From contig NZ_JADBEK010000001.1 of NCBI RefSeq assembly GCF_014873145.1, positions 8,866,001-8,930,000 of the forward strand: a DNA stretch of 64,000 nt, given 5' to 3'. A program made the translations under genes and the position numbers. This DNA is from Nonomuraea angiospora. Lineage in GTDB: Bacteria > Actinomycetota > Actinomycetes > Streptosporangiales > Streptosporangiaceae. Under the pieces are notes generated by a model, which saw nothing but the letters and a program-made list of their open reading frames with translations, had not been told where the DNA came from and searched no databases. Positions 50,898 to 59,121 of this stretch are shown piece by piece (the stretch's first letter is position 1; every line of letters starts with the position of its first letter).

Positions 50898-50932
50898 AGG
50901 GCCGCTCTCCCCAGACCAGGGAGAGCGGCCCT
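50898..50932. terminator. Strong bidirectional terminator
   Basis: A perfect 14-bp stem (AGGGCCGCTCTCCC and complement) with a 7-nt loop lies between the convergent L,D-transpeptidase (stop 50879) and pcrA (stop 50951). It can serve both transcripts. Confidence 0.8.
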
Positions 50933-50950
50933 CAGTCCGTCAGGGGCCGG

Positions 50951-53203
50951 TCAGAGCTTGTCGATGGGCGCGTACGCCAGCAGCAGCGTCTTCTCCCCGC
51001 CGCTGCCGAAGTCGATCTTGACCTTGGTCTTCTCCGCCACCCCGTCCACGGACACCACCGTGCCCAGCCCGAACGCGTCATGCGTCACCCGGTCGCCGGG
51101 CGCCAGCGAAGGCACCTTCCGCCCGCCGCTCTTGGCGGGCGCGGGGCGGGCGGCGGGCTCCTTGCGGGTGGCCGCGCTCCAGGCGGACTTCTCCGGATCC
51201 GTACGCCAGTCGATGAGCTGCCCCGGCACCTCGTTCACGAACCGCGAGGCCGGGTTGAACGACGGCGCCCCCCAGGAGCTGCGCACGGCCGCCCGCGTGA
51301 TGTAGAGCCGCTGCTGCGCCCTGGTGATCCCCACGTACGCCAGCCGCCGCTCCTCCTCCAGCTCCTTGGGCTCCCCGAGCGAGCGGATGTGCGGGAACAC
51401 CCCGTCCTCCATGGCCGTCAGGAAGACGACGGGGAACTCCAGCCCCTTGGCCGTGTGCAGGGTCATCAGCGTGACGACCCCCTGCCCGCCGTCGGCCTCG
51501 GGGATCTGGTCGGCGTCGGCCACGAGCGACACCTGCTCCAGGAACTCCACCAGCGTCCCCTCCGGATTTGCCTCCTCGAACTCGGAGGCGACGGAGATGA
51601 GCTCGTTGAGGTTTTCCAGGCGCGACTCGTCCTGCGGGTCCTCCGACGCCTCCAGCTCGGCGCGGTAGCCGGTGGCCACCAGCACCTCCTCGGCCAGCGC
51701 CGACGGCGGCATGCCCTCGGCCTTGGCGATCAGCTCCTCGACCAGCGCGACGAACTCGCGTACGGCGTTGAGCGAGCGCGTGGCCATCCCGTACGCCTCG
51801 TCGGCCCTGCGCAGCGCGTCCCAGAACGAGATGCGCTCGCGCGACGACAGCGCCTCGACCATCGCCTCGGCGCGGTCGCCGATGCCGCGCTTGGGCACGT
51901 TGAGGATGCGGCGCAGCGAGACCACGTCGGCCGGGTTGGCCAGCACCCGCAGGTAGGCCAGCAGGTCCTTGACCTCCTTGCGCTCGTAGAAGCGCACGCC
52001 CCCGACCACCTTGTACGGCAGCCCGGTGCGGATGAAGATCTCCTCGAACACGCGGGAGGCCGCGTTGGTGCGGTAGAAGACGGCCACCTCGCCCGGCTTG
52101 ACGCCTTCCTCGTCGCTGAGCCGGTCGACCTCCTGGGCCACGAACATGGCCTCGTCGTGCTCGTTGTCGGCGACATATCCCACGATCTTGGGCCCGTCGC
52201 CCTGGTCGGACCAGAGGTTCTTGGGCTTGCGCGACTCGTTGCGCGCGATGACCGCGTTGGCGGCGGCCAAAATGTTCTGGGTGGAGCGGTAGTTCTGCTC
52301 CAGCAGGATGGTGCGCGCGTCGGGGTAGTCGCGCTCGAACTCCAGGATGTTGCGGATCGTCGCGCCGCGGAAGGCGTAGATGGACTGGTCGGCGTCGCCC
52401 ACCACGCACAGCTCGGACATGTCGGCGCCCGTCCGGACCAGCTCGCCGTCGGTCGTGCGCAGCTCGGGATGCCCGACCAGCTCCCTGATCAGGATGTATT
52501 GGGCGTGGTTGGTGTCCTGGTATTCGTCGACCAGCACGTGCCTGAACCGCATCCGGTAGTGCTCGGCCACGTCGGGGAAGAGCTGGAACAACGTCACCGT
52601 GTTCATGATGATGTCGTCGAAGTCCATCGCGCCGGCCTCGGTCAGCTTGAGCTGATAGGCCTTGTACGCCTCCGCCAGCGTCTTCTCCAGATGCGAGCCC
52701 GCCTTGTCGAGCGCGGTCTCGTAGTCGATCAGCTCGTTCTTGAAGTTGCTGACCTGGGCCGAGAAGGAGCGCGGCGGGTAACGCTTGGGATCGAGCTCCA
52801 TCTCCCTGCAGACCATGGCCATGAGCCGCTGCGAGTCGGCCTGGTCATAGATCGAGAAGCTCGACGGGAACCCCAGCCGCTTGGCCTCCCGCCGCAGGAT
52901 GCGCATGCAGGCGCTGTGGAACGTCATCACCCACATCGCCCTGGACCGCGGGCCGACCAGCTTGTCGATGCGCTCCTTCATCTCGCGGGCGGCCTTGTTG
53001 GTGAAGGTGATCGCCAGGATCTCGCCCGGGTGCACCTCCCGCTCGGCCAGCAGGTACGCGATGCGATGCGTGAGCACCCGCGTCTTGCCGGAGCCCGCCC
53101 CCGCCACGATGAGCAGCGGACTGCCATGATGGATCACGGCCTCGCGCTGCTGAGGGTTGAGGCCGTCGAGCAGAGGGTGGTCAACAGAGACTTGGGTCGG
53201 CAC
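50951..53203 (-). CDS. pcrA: ATP-dependent DNA helicase PcrA/UvrD
   Basis: A 750-residue superfamily 1A helicase used in nucleotide excision repair and removal of recombination intermediates. It starts GTG 53203. Helicase motifs in order: LNPQQREAV (Q motif), GAGSGKTRVL (I), ITFTNKAAREMKERI (Ia), VLVDEYQDTN (II), VVGDADQSIYAFRGA (III), EQNYRST (IV), GVRFYERKEVKD, LMTLHTAKGLEFPVVF (V) and EERRLAYVGITRAQ (VI). A C-terminal Tudor-like tail binds partners such as RNA polymerase (LAPGDRVTHDAFGLGTV). Length is normal for actinobacterial PcrA (about 750-790). Confidence 0.97.
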   Translation of the reverse strand: MPTQVSVDHPLLDGLNPQQREAVIHHGSPLLIVAGAGSGKTRVLTHRIAYLLAEREVHPGEILAITFTNKAAREMKERIDKLVGPRSRAMWVMTFHSACMRILRREAKRLGFPSSFSIYDQADSQRLMAMVCREMELDPKRYPPRSFSAQVSNFKNELIDYETALDKAGSHLEKTLAEAYKAYQLKLTEAGAMDFDDIIMNTVTLFQLFPDVAEHYRMRFRHVLVDEYQDTNHAQYILIRELVGHPELRTTDGELVRTGADMSELCVVGDADQSIYAFRGATIRNILEFERDYPDARTILLEQNYRSTQNILAAANAVIARNESRKPKNLWSDQGDGPKIVGYVADNEHDEAMFVAQEVDRLSDEEGVKPGEVAVFYRTNAASRVFEEIFIRTGLPYKVVGGVRFYERKEVKDLLAYLRVLANPADVVSLRRILNVPKRGIGDRAEAMVEALSSRERISFWDALRRADEAYGMATRSLNAVREFVALVEELIAKAEGMPPSALAEEVLVATGYRAELEASEDPQDESRLENLNELISVASEFEEANPEGTLVEFLEQVSLVADADQIPEADGGQGVVTLMTLHTAKGLEFPVVFLTAMEDGVFPHIRSLGEPKELEEERRLAYVGITRAQQRLYITRAAVRSSWGAPSFNPASRFVNEVPGQLIDWRTDPEKSAWSAATRKEPAARPAPAKSGGRKVPSLAPGDRVTHDAFGLGTVVSVDGVAEKTKVKIDFGSGGEKTLLLAYAPIDKL

Positions 53204-53298
53204 CTACCTAGGTTAAGACGCCCCACCGACAATCGGCGCCCGGAATGCCTTCGGCGGGGGGCCGGTTGTCTTTTCGTAGAACATCAGAAAGGGGAGCC

Positions 53299-54018
53299 AT
53301 GCTGCCGGAAGCCGAGATCAACCGGGTCCTCGTGGTGACCGCCCATCCGGACGACGTCGACTTCGGCGCGGCGGGGAGCGTGGCGCTGTTCGTCGACAAG
53401 GGCGTCGAGGTCACGTACCTGCTGGTGACGGATGGCGACGCGGGCGGCAACGAACGTACGCTGGACAACTCCGGCATGGCCGAGCTCCGCAGGACCGAGC
53501 AGCGGGCCGCCGCCAAGGCGGTCGGCGTCACCGACGTGCGGTTCCTCGGCTACAAAGACGGGCTCGTGGTGCCCTCGATCGAGCTGAGGCGCGACATCTC
53601 CCGCGTGATCCGCCAGGTCCGGCCGGACCTGGTCATCACCCACCACCCCGATCGCAACTACCTCAACGTCGCCCCCAGCCACCCCGACCACCGCGCGGTG
53701 GGCGGTTCCGCCCTGGACGCCGTCTACCCGGACGCCCGCAACCCCTACGCCTTCCCCGAGCTGGTGCTGGAGGAGGGCCTGGAGGCGTGGACCGTGCGCG
53801 AGGTCTGGCTGACGGGTGGCTCGACCCCCAACCACTGGGTGGACGTCACCGAGGCCATGGACCGCAAGCTCGCGGCCTTGCAGTCACATGTGAGCCAGGT
53901 CGCCCACGTGGAAGGCTTCGTCGACTTCATCAAGACCCGCTTCGCCGCCTGGGCCGACCAGGCCGGCTTCCCCTCGGGCCACTACGCGGAGGCCTTCCAG
54001 GTCGTCCCCACGGGCTGA
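53299..54018 (+). CDS. PIG-L family deacetylase (LmbE-like)
   Basis: A 239-residue zinc-dependent N-acetylglucosaminyl deacetylase-family protein. ATG 53299 has AAAGGGGAG directly upstream. The metal-binding motif AHPDDVDFGAAG lies near the start, HHPDRNY in the middle and HPDHRAVG (third metal histidine). MshB, Mca and BshB belong to this family; Mca-type proteins are longer, so a mycothiol role is possible but not shown. It is divergent from pcrA across a 95-bp gap and ends 6 bp before the toxin-antitoxin pair on the other strand. Confidence 0.85.
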   Translation: MLPEAEINRVLVVTAHPDDVDFGAAGSVALFVDKGVEVTYLLVTDGDAGGNERTLDNSGMAELRRTEQRAAAKAVGVTDVRFLGYKDGLVVPSIELRRDISRVIRQVRPDLVITHHPDRNYLNVAPSHPDHRAVGGSALDAVYPDARNPYAFPELVLEEGLEAWTVREVWLTGGSTPNHWVDVTEAMDRKLAALQSHVSQVAHVEGFVDFIKTRFAAWADQAGFPSGHYAEAFQVVPTG

Positions 54019-54024
54019 CCCTTC

Positions 54025-54456
54025 CTAGGACACGGACCCAGGGGACACGACCCAGAGCGAGGGCTGGCCGGTGACCTCGGAGATGACGTCGAAGTCCCGG
54101 TCGTAATGCAGGATCGTGGCTCCGTGCACCTCAGCACAGGCGGCGATCAGCAGATCGCTCGGTCCGACGGCCCGGTGGTGCGATTTGCGCGCGAGGATCG
54201 CCTGGACGTCCAGCGCCCGGGCGGCCACCTCCTTCTCGTGGATCGACAGGAGGCGGAAGCCCTCGCGCAGGTAGTGGGCGTCGCGCTCGTAGCCCGCCGG
54301 GTCACGCGCGCTGAAGAGGACCTCGAGCTGCGTGACCTCACAGATGGCCAGCATCTTGTCGAGCATGAGCGGCTCGAGTGCGCGGTGGACCGCCGGGTGC
54401 GGCATGCGTGCCAGCGCGCTCTTGTCGATGAGGTAGACCACGCCGGTGGCTACCAC
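54025..54456 (-). CDS. PIN-domain toxin (VapC-like)
   Basis: A 143-residue PIN ribonuclease. The start is GTG 54456, overlapping the antitoxin stop codon region; GTG 54441 is an alternative that gives a more usual VVYLIDKSAL beginning. The acidic active site reads YLIDKSAL (first Asp), a middle CEVTQLEVLFSA (Glu), GPSDLLIAACAE (Asp) and LHYDRDFD (Asp). VapC toxins cut tRNA or rRNA. It is translationally coupled to the VapB-like antitoxin, as usual for such pairs. Confidence 0.88.
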   Translation of the reverse strand: MVATGVVYLIDKSALARMPHPAVHRALEPLMLDKMLAICEVTQLEVLFSARDPAGYERDAHYLREGFRLLSIHEKEVAARALDVQAILARKSHHRAVGPSDLLIAACAEVHGATILHYDRDFDVISEVTGQPSLWVVSPGSVS

Positions 54457-54650
54457 GCATGCTTCATGATCTCCGGGTCCAGAAGATCGGAATTGTCCCG
54501 GGTGCGCCAGTATTCGAACGCTTCGCGACGCTTTGCCCTTTCGGCGATCTCCTCCAGGGCTGCGTTGACCGTCTCCTTCATGGTCGAAGTCCCCAACTCG
54601 TGCTGGGCTACTTCCAGTAGCTCCTTGTCGATGTCGATTACCGTACGCAT
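54450..54650 (-). CDS. VapB-like antitoxin
   Basis: A 66-residue antitoxin. ATG 54650 follows GGAGG with 9-nt spacing. The N-terminus MRTVIDIDKELLEVAQ with the TSTMKETVNAAL helix is the ribbon-helix-helix DNA-binding domain of the VapB (DUF2191) type. The acidic, aromatic C-terminus (YWRTRDNSDLLD) would wrap around the PIN toxin. It precedes and overlaps the toxin gene. A nested palindrome 25 bp upstream of its start is a fitting operator for autoregulation. Confidence 0.88.
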   Translation of the reverse strand: MRTVIDIDKELLEVAQHELGTSTMKETVNAALEEIAERAKRREAFEYWRTRDNSDLLDPEIMKHAW

Positions 54651-54674
54651 GCAACACCACCTCCGTGCCTCCAT

Positions 54675-54705
54675 CGTATATCAGAACTCCTGATCTTGAT
54701 ATACG
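54675..54705 (-). promoter_or_regulatory. Nested palindromic operator of the vapBC-like pair
   Basis: An outer perfect 9-bp inverted repeat, CGTATATCA (54675-54683) and TGATATACG (54697-54705), encloses a 13-bp spacer. Inside, ATCAG and CTGAT (54680-54684 and 54690-54694) form a second repeat. The start codon of the antitoxin is 25 bases away. AT-rich content suits an overlapping -10 element. VapB-VapC complexes usually repress by binding such repeats. Confidence 0.65.
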
Positions 54706-54869
54706 CATTTCCCGCCCTAGGGAAGCGCGCCTTGGAGACGTTAAAGCACCGAGGTGGGGTGTGTGTGGAACGATCCATCCGAAGGTGAAGGATCTTACCC
54801 TCCGGGTCAGGAATCCTCATCCCCGGCTGATCAGAGATCCACCAGCACGCCGGGAATTCTCACGTTCAG

Positions 54870-55553
54870 TCACTTTCGCTTGGCGGCGAGGCGGGCGAAG
54901 AGGTAGCCGAAGGAATTGGTGGCCAGGTGCAGCATGGCCGGGGTCAGGAGGCCGCCGCGGCGCCGTAGCTCGCAGAACAGCACCCCGGCCGCCGCCGTGG
55001 ACACCACGCTCCCCGCCACCACCCGCGCCGTGTCCAGGCGGCCCGGGGAATCGGCCGACGTCAGGGCGCCGAGGGCCGGGTTGGCGTGGGCCATGTCGAT
55101 GGCCGGGAGGATGTGCCAGAGGCCGAACAGGGACGACGAGATCGCCGTGGCGGCCACCGTGCCGTGATCCTTGCGCAGCATCGCGTACAGGGCGCCCCGG
55201 AAACCCACCTCCTCCAGCAGGACCGTGCCCAGCGGGACCTGGAGCAGGGCCTCCTCCAGGACGCGGGCGCGCGACAGCGACAGGGCGCGCTCGTCGCGGA
55301 AGAGCTGCCTGGTGCGGGGGTTGGCGATGCCGACGGCGTAAACGGCCGCCACCGCGGCCGCCAGCGCGCCTCCCGCCACGGCGCCGCGCCGGCCGTGCTC
55401 GAACCCGAGCTCCTTCCACGACAGGCCGGACCCGCGGGCCGTCGCCACCAGGGCGGCGGTCGCGGCGGCCGAGGTCAGGGGGGCTAGGCGGGGGGCCACC
55501 TTGTTGTTCAGGAGGTTGGCTGCGGCGAGGATCGCGATCGAGCGGAGCAACAC
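54870..55553 (-). CDS. CPBP-family intramembrane metalloprotease
   Basis: A 227-residue membrane protein of the CPBP (CAAX protease/bacteriocin-processing, Abi) family. The conserved motifs are EEVGFRG near residue 113, SSLFGLWH with a metal histidine near 146, and LHLATNSFG near 213. About six to seven helices are present. Members cleave within membranes or process peptides; several protect against bacteriocins. It starts at ATG 55553, downstream of the repeat-rich region. No peptide gene is seen next to it. Confidence 0.85.
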   Translation of the reverse strand: MLLRSIAILAAANLLNNKVAPRLAPLTSAAATAALVATARGSGLSWKELGFEHGRRGAVAGGALAAAVAAVYAVGIANPRTRQLFRDERALSLSRARVLEEALLQVPLGTVLLEEVGFRGALYAMLRKDHGTVAATAISSSLFGLWHILPAIDMAHANPALGALTSADSPGRLDTARVVAGSVVSTAAAGVLFCELRRRGGLLTPAMLHLATNSFGYLFARLAAKRK

Positions 55554-56200
55554 CTTGCCAGGCTACGTCGCTCACCCCATCTTCGCCCCCCGCCGCCGAC
55601 TTCCCCATGCGCCGCCAGCGCCGCCTGCTTCGCCCGTGCCGCCGGCTTCGGCTGCACCGCCTGCTTCGGCTGCGCCTGCCGCTCCGCTTGCGCCGCCAGC
55701 GCCGCCTGCTCCGTTTGCCCCCTCCGCTCCGCTAGCGCCGCTGGTTTCGTCCGCTCCGCTTGCGCCGCCCGCGCCGCCCGCCCGCTTCGCCCCGCACCGC
55801 TTGCGCCGCCCGCGCCGCCTGCTTCGGCTGCGCCTGCCGCTCCGCTTGCGCCGCCCGCGCCGCCTGCTTTCCCGGCGCCGCCTGCACCGCTTGCGCCGCC
55901 AGTACCGCCCGCTTCGCCCCGCTCCGCTTGCGCCGCCAGTACCGCCCGCTTCGCCCCGCTCCGCTCGTGCTGGCCGCTCCGCTTGCGTCGCCAGTGCTGC
56001 GCTTCGCTCGGGCTGCTTGCGCCGTCCGTGTCGCCTACTTCGCCCGCTCCGCTTGCGCCGTCCGCTTGGCCCGTGCCGCTTGCTTGGCCCGTGCCGCTTG
56101 CTTCGCCCGTGCCGCTTGCTTGGCCCGTGCCGCTTGCGCTGTCCGCTTCGTCGGCTTCGCGTGCGCCGCTGGGTTCGCCCGTGCGGTCGGTCGGTTGGTG
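55554..56200. repeat. Degenerate GC minisatellite with 18-bp tandem units
   Basis: About 600 bases between the WhiB gene and the CPBP gene consist of imperfect repeats built on CGCTTGCGCCGCC and CCCGCGCCGCCTGCTTCG elements. The clearest part is four tandem copies of an 18-bp unit at 56069-56140 (GCCCGTGCCGCTTGCTTG and close variants). All six frames are low-complexity; on the minus strand one reads AARAKQAARAKQAARAK right after the WhiB stop, resembling a Lys/Ala-rich tail, and another reads RKRHGPSKRHG. No start signal supports a gene. It may be a slippage-driven expansion downstream of whiB. Confidence 0.7.
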
Positions 56201-56458
56201 TCAGGAGGCGGCTGGGCGGCGCCAGCCTGTGGGGAAGCGACTGCGGCGGCGCTCCTCCGGGGTGAGGCCGCCCCAGATGCCCTCCGACTCGCCCGAACGT
56301 AACGCGTACGCGCGGCACTCCTCGATGACCTGGCAGCGCGCGCAGACCGCTTTGGCGCGGGCCTCCTGCAAGGGCGTGGGGGCGAGGGGGAAGAAGAGGT
56401 CAGGGTCGCTGGATCTGCACGCACCCCTTCGCAGCCAGCCGATCTCCTCCAATGGCAT
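56201..56458 (-). CDS. WhiB-family iron-sulfur regulator
   Basis: An 85-residue WhiB-like protein (Wbl), a [4Fe-4S] transcription factor specific to actinobacteria. The four cluster cysteines are in RGACRS, VCARC (two) and EECRAYAL. The turn motif GIWGGLT and the basic stretch EERRRSRF follow. Wbl proteins bind the primary sigma factor and modulate development, redox or antibiotic responses. Subclass cannot be fixed, although DPDLFFP and the length recall the WhiB1/WblE and WhiB2 groups. Immediately downstream is the repetitive region 55554-56200. Confidence 0.93.
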   Translation of the reverse strand: MPLEEIGWLRRGACRSSDPDLFFPLAPTPLQEARAKAVCARCQVIEECRAYALRSGESEGIWGGLTPEERRRSRFPTGWRRPAAS

Positions 56459-56560
56459 GGGTCAACGGTAGAACGAGACCATGATCGGTTACATCATCCT
56501 CTCGGTTGACCCGCGTATACATCCTGGAGTCCTACTCCGCGTCCTCGCGTACACCCACGG

Positions 56561-57205
56561 TCAGCACGCGTTCACGCCGTCCCTGTAGCCGGTCGCGAAC
56601 GACGTCTGGCGCTGCTCGGCCGTCCCGTGAGCCGACGGGTTCAGCCAGTCGTCCGTCGGGTCGCCCGCCGCCTCCAGGCTCATGAGCAGCTCGTCCTCGT
56701 CGCCCGGCTCCGCGTCGAGCGCGCCCGAGCGTACGAGCGCCGAGAGGGTCCCGCCCGCGTAACAGTCGGCCTGGAGCTCCATTTGTACGTTGAGCTGGAA
56801 GTCCGTCTGGAGCTGGGCCTGGATCGCGTGCCCGAACTCGTGGGGGATGATCACATAGACCGACCCGTCGCCCATCTCGTTCCAGAGCGATTCCATCCAG
56901 GTCTGGTCAAAGGCGATGAAGTGGCCGATGGGGCAGTAGAAGGCGTTGTTCGGTACGGCGGGCTCGTTGCCGCAGCTGGGTCCGGAGTTCCCGGAGTAGG
57001 GGACGAAGCCGGCGATAGGCCGATAAGTCCGCCCGCTCTGCTGGAACTGCTGCGTCCAGAACGCCTCCGTCAGCGTACGGGCGGCCCGCACATCGTCCTC
57101 GAACGAGTCGGCCCCCTGGGTGTCCATGGACGGCCGCCCGCCGAGGCCGCAGGCGCCGAGCAGGAGGATGAGGGCGAGGACCAGGATGCGCTTCACGGGC
57201 TTCAT
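56561..57205 (-). CDS. Neutral zinc metallopeptidase lipoprotein (YpfJ-like)
   Basis: A 214-residue exported protein. ATG 57205 overlaps the stop of the upstream glutamate-cysteine ligase gene (ATGA). It starts with a lipoprotein signal, VLALILLLGACGLGG, with the lipobox LGAC. The zinc site is HEFGHAIQAQ with a downstream glutamate in ELQADCYAGG. This is the DUF-type neutral zinc metallopeptidase family (YpfJ). The substrate is unknown. Several cysteines (CGNEP, YCPIG, ADCYAG, NAC) are placed to form disulfides outside the cell. Confidence 0.88.
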   Translation of the reverse strand: MKPVKRILVLALILLLGACGLGGRPSMDTQGADSFEDDVRAARTLTEAFWTQQFQQSGRTYRPIAGFVPYSGNSGPSCGNEPAVPNNAFYCPIGHFIAFDQTWMESLWNEMGDGSVYVIIPHEFGHAIQAQLQTDFQLNVQMELQADCYAGGTLSALVRSGALDAEPGDEDELLMSLEAAGDPTDDWLNPSAHGTAEQRQTSFATGYRDGVNAC

Positions 57206-58674
57206 ACGTCCCAAGTGTGCACGGGCTCATTGGAGTGCATCCGCTCGATGTAGTCGAGCGTCATGGACCGCAGCGCCTCGTGCCGGTCCCCGGAGCTCCT
57301 TTCATGCGCGCGTACGCGTTCCACCTGCCAGCTCGCCCCCGTACGGCCGGTCAGGCAGCGCCCCTCGATGATGCCGAGCAGCCGGTCGGCCACGGGACCG
57401 TCCACGCCCCACCTGGCCAGCCCCTCGCGCGCCATGGGCAGCAGGCGGCGCAGGATCAGCTCCGCCGCCGGCACCTCACCCATGCCCGGCCAGTACAGCC
57501 GCGCCTCCAGCCCGTGCCGGGCCGCCGCGCCGAGGTTGTCCTCCGCCGCCTGGAACGACATCTGACTCCAGATCGGCCGCTCGGCGTACGGCAGCATGCG
57601 CATCAACCCGTAGTAGAACGCCGCGTTCGCCGCGATGTCGGCCACGGTGGGCCCGGCGGGCAGCACGCGGTTCTCCACGCGCAGGTGCGGCACCCCGTCC
57701 ACCACCGCGTACACCGGCCGGTTCCACCGGTAGATCGTGCCGTTGTGCAGGGTCAGCTCGTGCAGGTGGGGGATGCGGCCCTGTTCGAGCTCGGTACGGG
57801 GGTCCTCGTCCTCGCACAGGGGCAGCAGGGCCGGGTAATAGCTGACGTTCTCCTCGAACAGGTCGAAGACACTCGTGATCCACCGCTCTCCGAACCACAC
57901 CCTCGGCCGCACGCCCTGCGCCTTCAACTCGGCCGGCCGCGTGTCCGTGGCCTGCTCGAACAGGGTGATCCTGGTCTCGCGGTGCAGTTCCTTGCCGAAC
58001 AGGTACGGGGAGTTGGCCGCCACCGCGACCTGAGGGCCGGCGATGGCCTGGGCCGCGTTCCAGTGCGAGGCGAACGCGTCGGGGCTGACCTGCAGATGCA
58101 ACTGCACGCTCGTGCACGCGGCCTCGGGGGCGACGCTGTCCGCGTGGGTGTCCAGGCGCTCGACGCCCTCGATGGCCAGGTGCAGGTCCTCGCCCCTGGC
58201 CGCGAAGATCTGCTCGTTGAGCAGGCGGTAGCGGGGGTTCGCGGAGAGAGTGCCCTCGCCGATGTCCTGCTCGCGCAGGGTGGGCAGGATGCCGATGAGT
58301 ACGAGGTGGCCGTCCTGGGAGCGGGCGCGTTCCTCGGCGTGGTTGAGCCGTGCCCTGACGTCGTCCTCCAGGCGGAGCGCGCCGTCGCCGCCCAGTTCCT
58401 GCGGCTCGATGTTGATCTCGATGTTGAACTGCCCGAGCTCCGTCGCCCAGTCCGGCTGCTCGATCGCGGCGAGGACCTGGGCGTTGCGCATGGCCGCCTC
58501 GCCGTACGCGTCCACGATGTTGAGCTCGATCTCCAGGCCGGCAAGGGGACGTTCGAACTCAAAGCGGGACTCGCGCAACATCTGGGCGAAGACGTCGAGG
58601 CATCGATACACCTTTTCCCGATATTTGCGTCGGTCGTCCCGGCTGAAGATGACGCTTGGCACGTCTCTGCCCAT
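57202..58674 (-). CDS. Glutamate-cysteine ligase family protein (GCS2-like)
   Basis: A 490-residue enzyme of the GCS2 family, which forms a gamma-glutamyl amide with ATP. I use ATG 58674; an open frame continues upstream over 230 codons but with no family resemblance or start signal. Features include PLAGLEIELNIVDAYGEA near residue 42, GQFNIEINIEPQEL, TSVQLHLQVSP, LFGKELHRETRITLFEQ and LRVENRVLPAGPT. Members make gamma-glutamylcysteine or related precursors, or have unknown amine substrates. Actinomycetes mostly use mycothiol, so glutathione synthesis is not implied. It is coupled to the zinc peptidase gene. Confidence 0.85.
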   Translation of the reverse strand: MGRDVPSVIFSRDDRRKYREKVYRCLDVFAQMLRESRFEFERPLAGLEIELNIVDAYGEAAMRNAQVLAAIEQPDWATELGQFNIEINIEPQELGGDGALRLEDDVRARLNHAEERARSQDGHLVLIGILPTLREQDIGEGTLSANPRYRLLNEQIFAARGEDLHLAIEGVERLDTHADSVAPEAACTSVQLHLQVSPDAFASHWNAAQAIAGPQVAVAANSPYLFGKELHRETRITLFEQATDTRPAELKAQGVRPRVWFGERWITSVFDLFEENVSYYPALLPLCEDEDPRTELEQGRIPHLHELTLHNGTIYRWNRPVYAVVDGVPHLRVENRVLPAGPTVADIAANAAFYYGLMRMLPYAERPIWSQMSFQAAEDNLGAAARHGLEARLYWPGMGEVPAAELILRRLLPMAREGLARWGVDGPVADRLLGIIEGRCLTGRTGASWQVERVRAHERSSGDRHEALRSMTLDYIERMHSNEPVHTWDV

Positions 58675-59001
58675 ATCAGGAAATGTCGCACGCCAACGCC
58701 AAACCCAACAAGCCCAGAAGATGTGGCCGGGGTGCGGTGGCGGATGTGGCGCGGTGGCGAGTTCGGCTGTGGCACCGGGGCGTGCCTGTGCTGATGACTG
58801 TGGGACTCCTGCGCCGCGCTGTGGACGTTCGTTATAGGAGCGGTCTGAGGGCTCGGGGCGCAGTTTTGGCATGGGTGTGAGCGGCAGGGCCGTGGAGATG
58901 CGCTGCGCATCTGCCGGCCCGTATCGCGCACATGTTCCATCCGGCAATGTCAACGATTGGTATCGTTGTGGCCACGCAACGTGAAAATCTGGAGGGGGCG
59001 A
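58675..59001. other. Gene-free stretch leading into the mobile element
   Basis: About 330 bases between the ligase start and a tiny frame at 59002. Short frames are seen but none is supported. The right part (from about 58945) belongs to the mobile element, since a 7-bp hairpin CAACGAT-TGGT-ATCGTTG lies at 58951-58968, as at the left ends of IS200/IS605-type elements. The left part presumably holds the leftward promoter of the ligase gene. Confidence 0.45.
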
Positions 59002-59121
59002 GTGCCAGTCATGCCGGCGTGCCCGTTCGACTGCGATCCACAGGCGTCGGCCGTGTGGTGCCCTCGGCGGCCGGCCGTGGATCACGTCGGCATCATGGCG
59101 GAGGTCGGCGAGCATGGCTGA
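59002..59121 (+). CDS. Possible 39-residue Cys-rich leader ORF
   Basis: A 39-codon frame starts at GTG 59002 with GGAGGGGG 4 nt upstream, the best ribosome-binding site in this region. It encodes VPVMPACPFDCDPQASAVWC and ends at a TGA overlapping the first codons of the tnpB gene (ATG 59114). Three cysteines in 20 residues are unusual. It could be a translational coupler for tnpB or the displaced N-terminus of TnpB. No homologue is known to me. Confidence 0.35.
   Translation: MPVMPACPFDCDPQASAVWCPRRPAVDHVGIMAEVGEHG

Noticed and set aside
51080..53338. 752-codon open frame on the plus strand
   Set aside because: Antisense to pcrA, with no domain resemblance.
56069..56140. CRISPR array or coding Lys/Ala-rich protein
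   Set aside because: Tandem 18-bp units without spacers; frames lack start signals and are low-complexity in all directions.
57202..58674. Glutathione biosynthesis gene gshA
   Set aside because: Family-level match only; actinomycetes usually rely on mycothiol and no gshB is adjacent.
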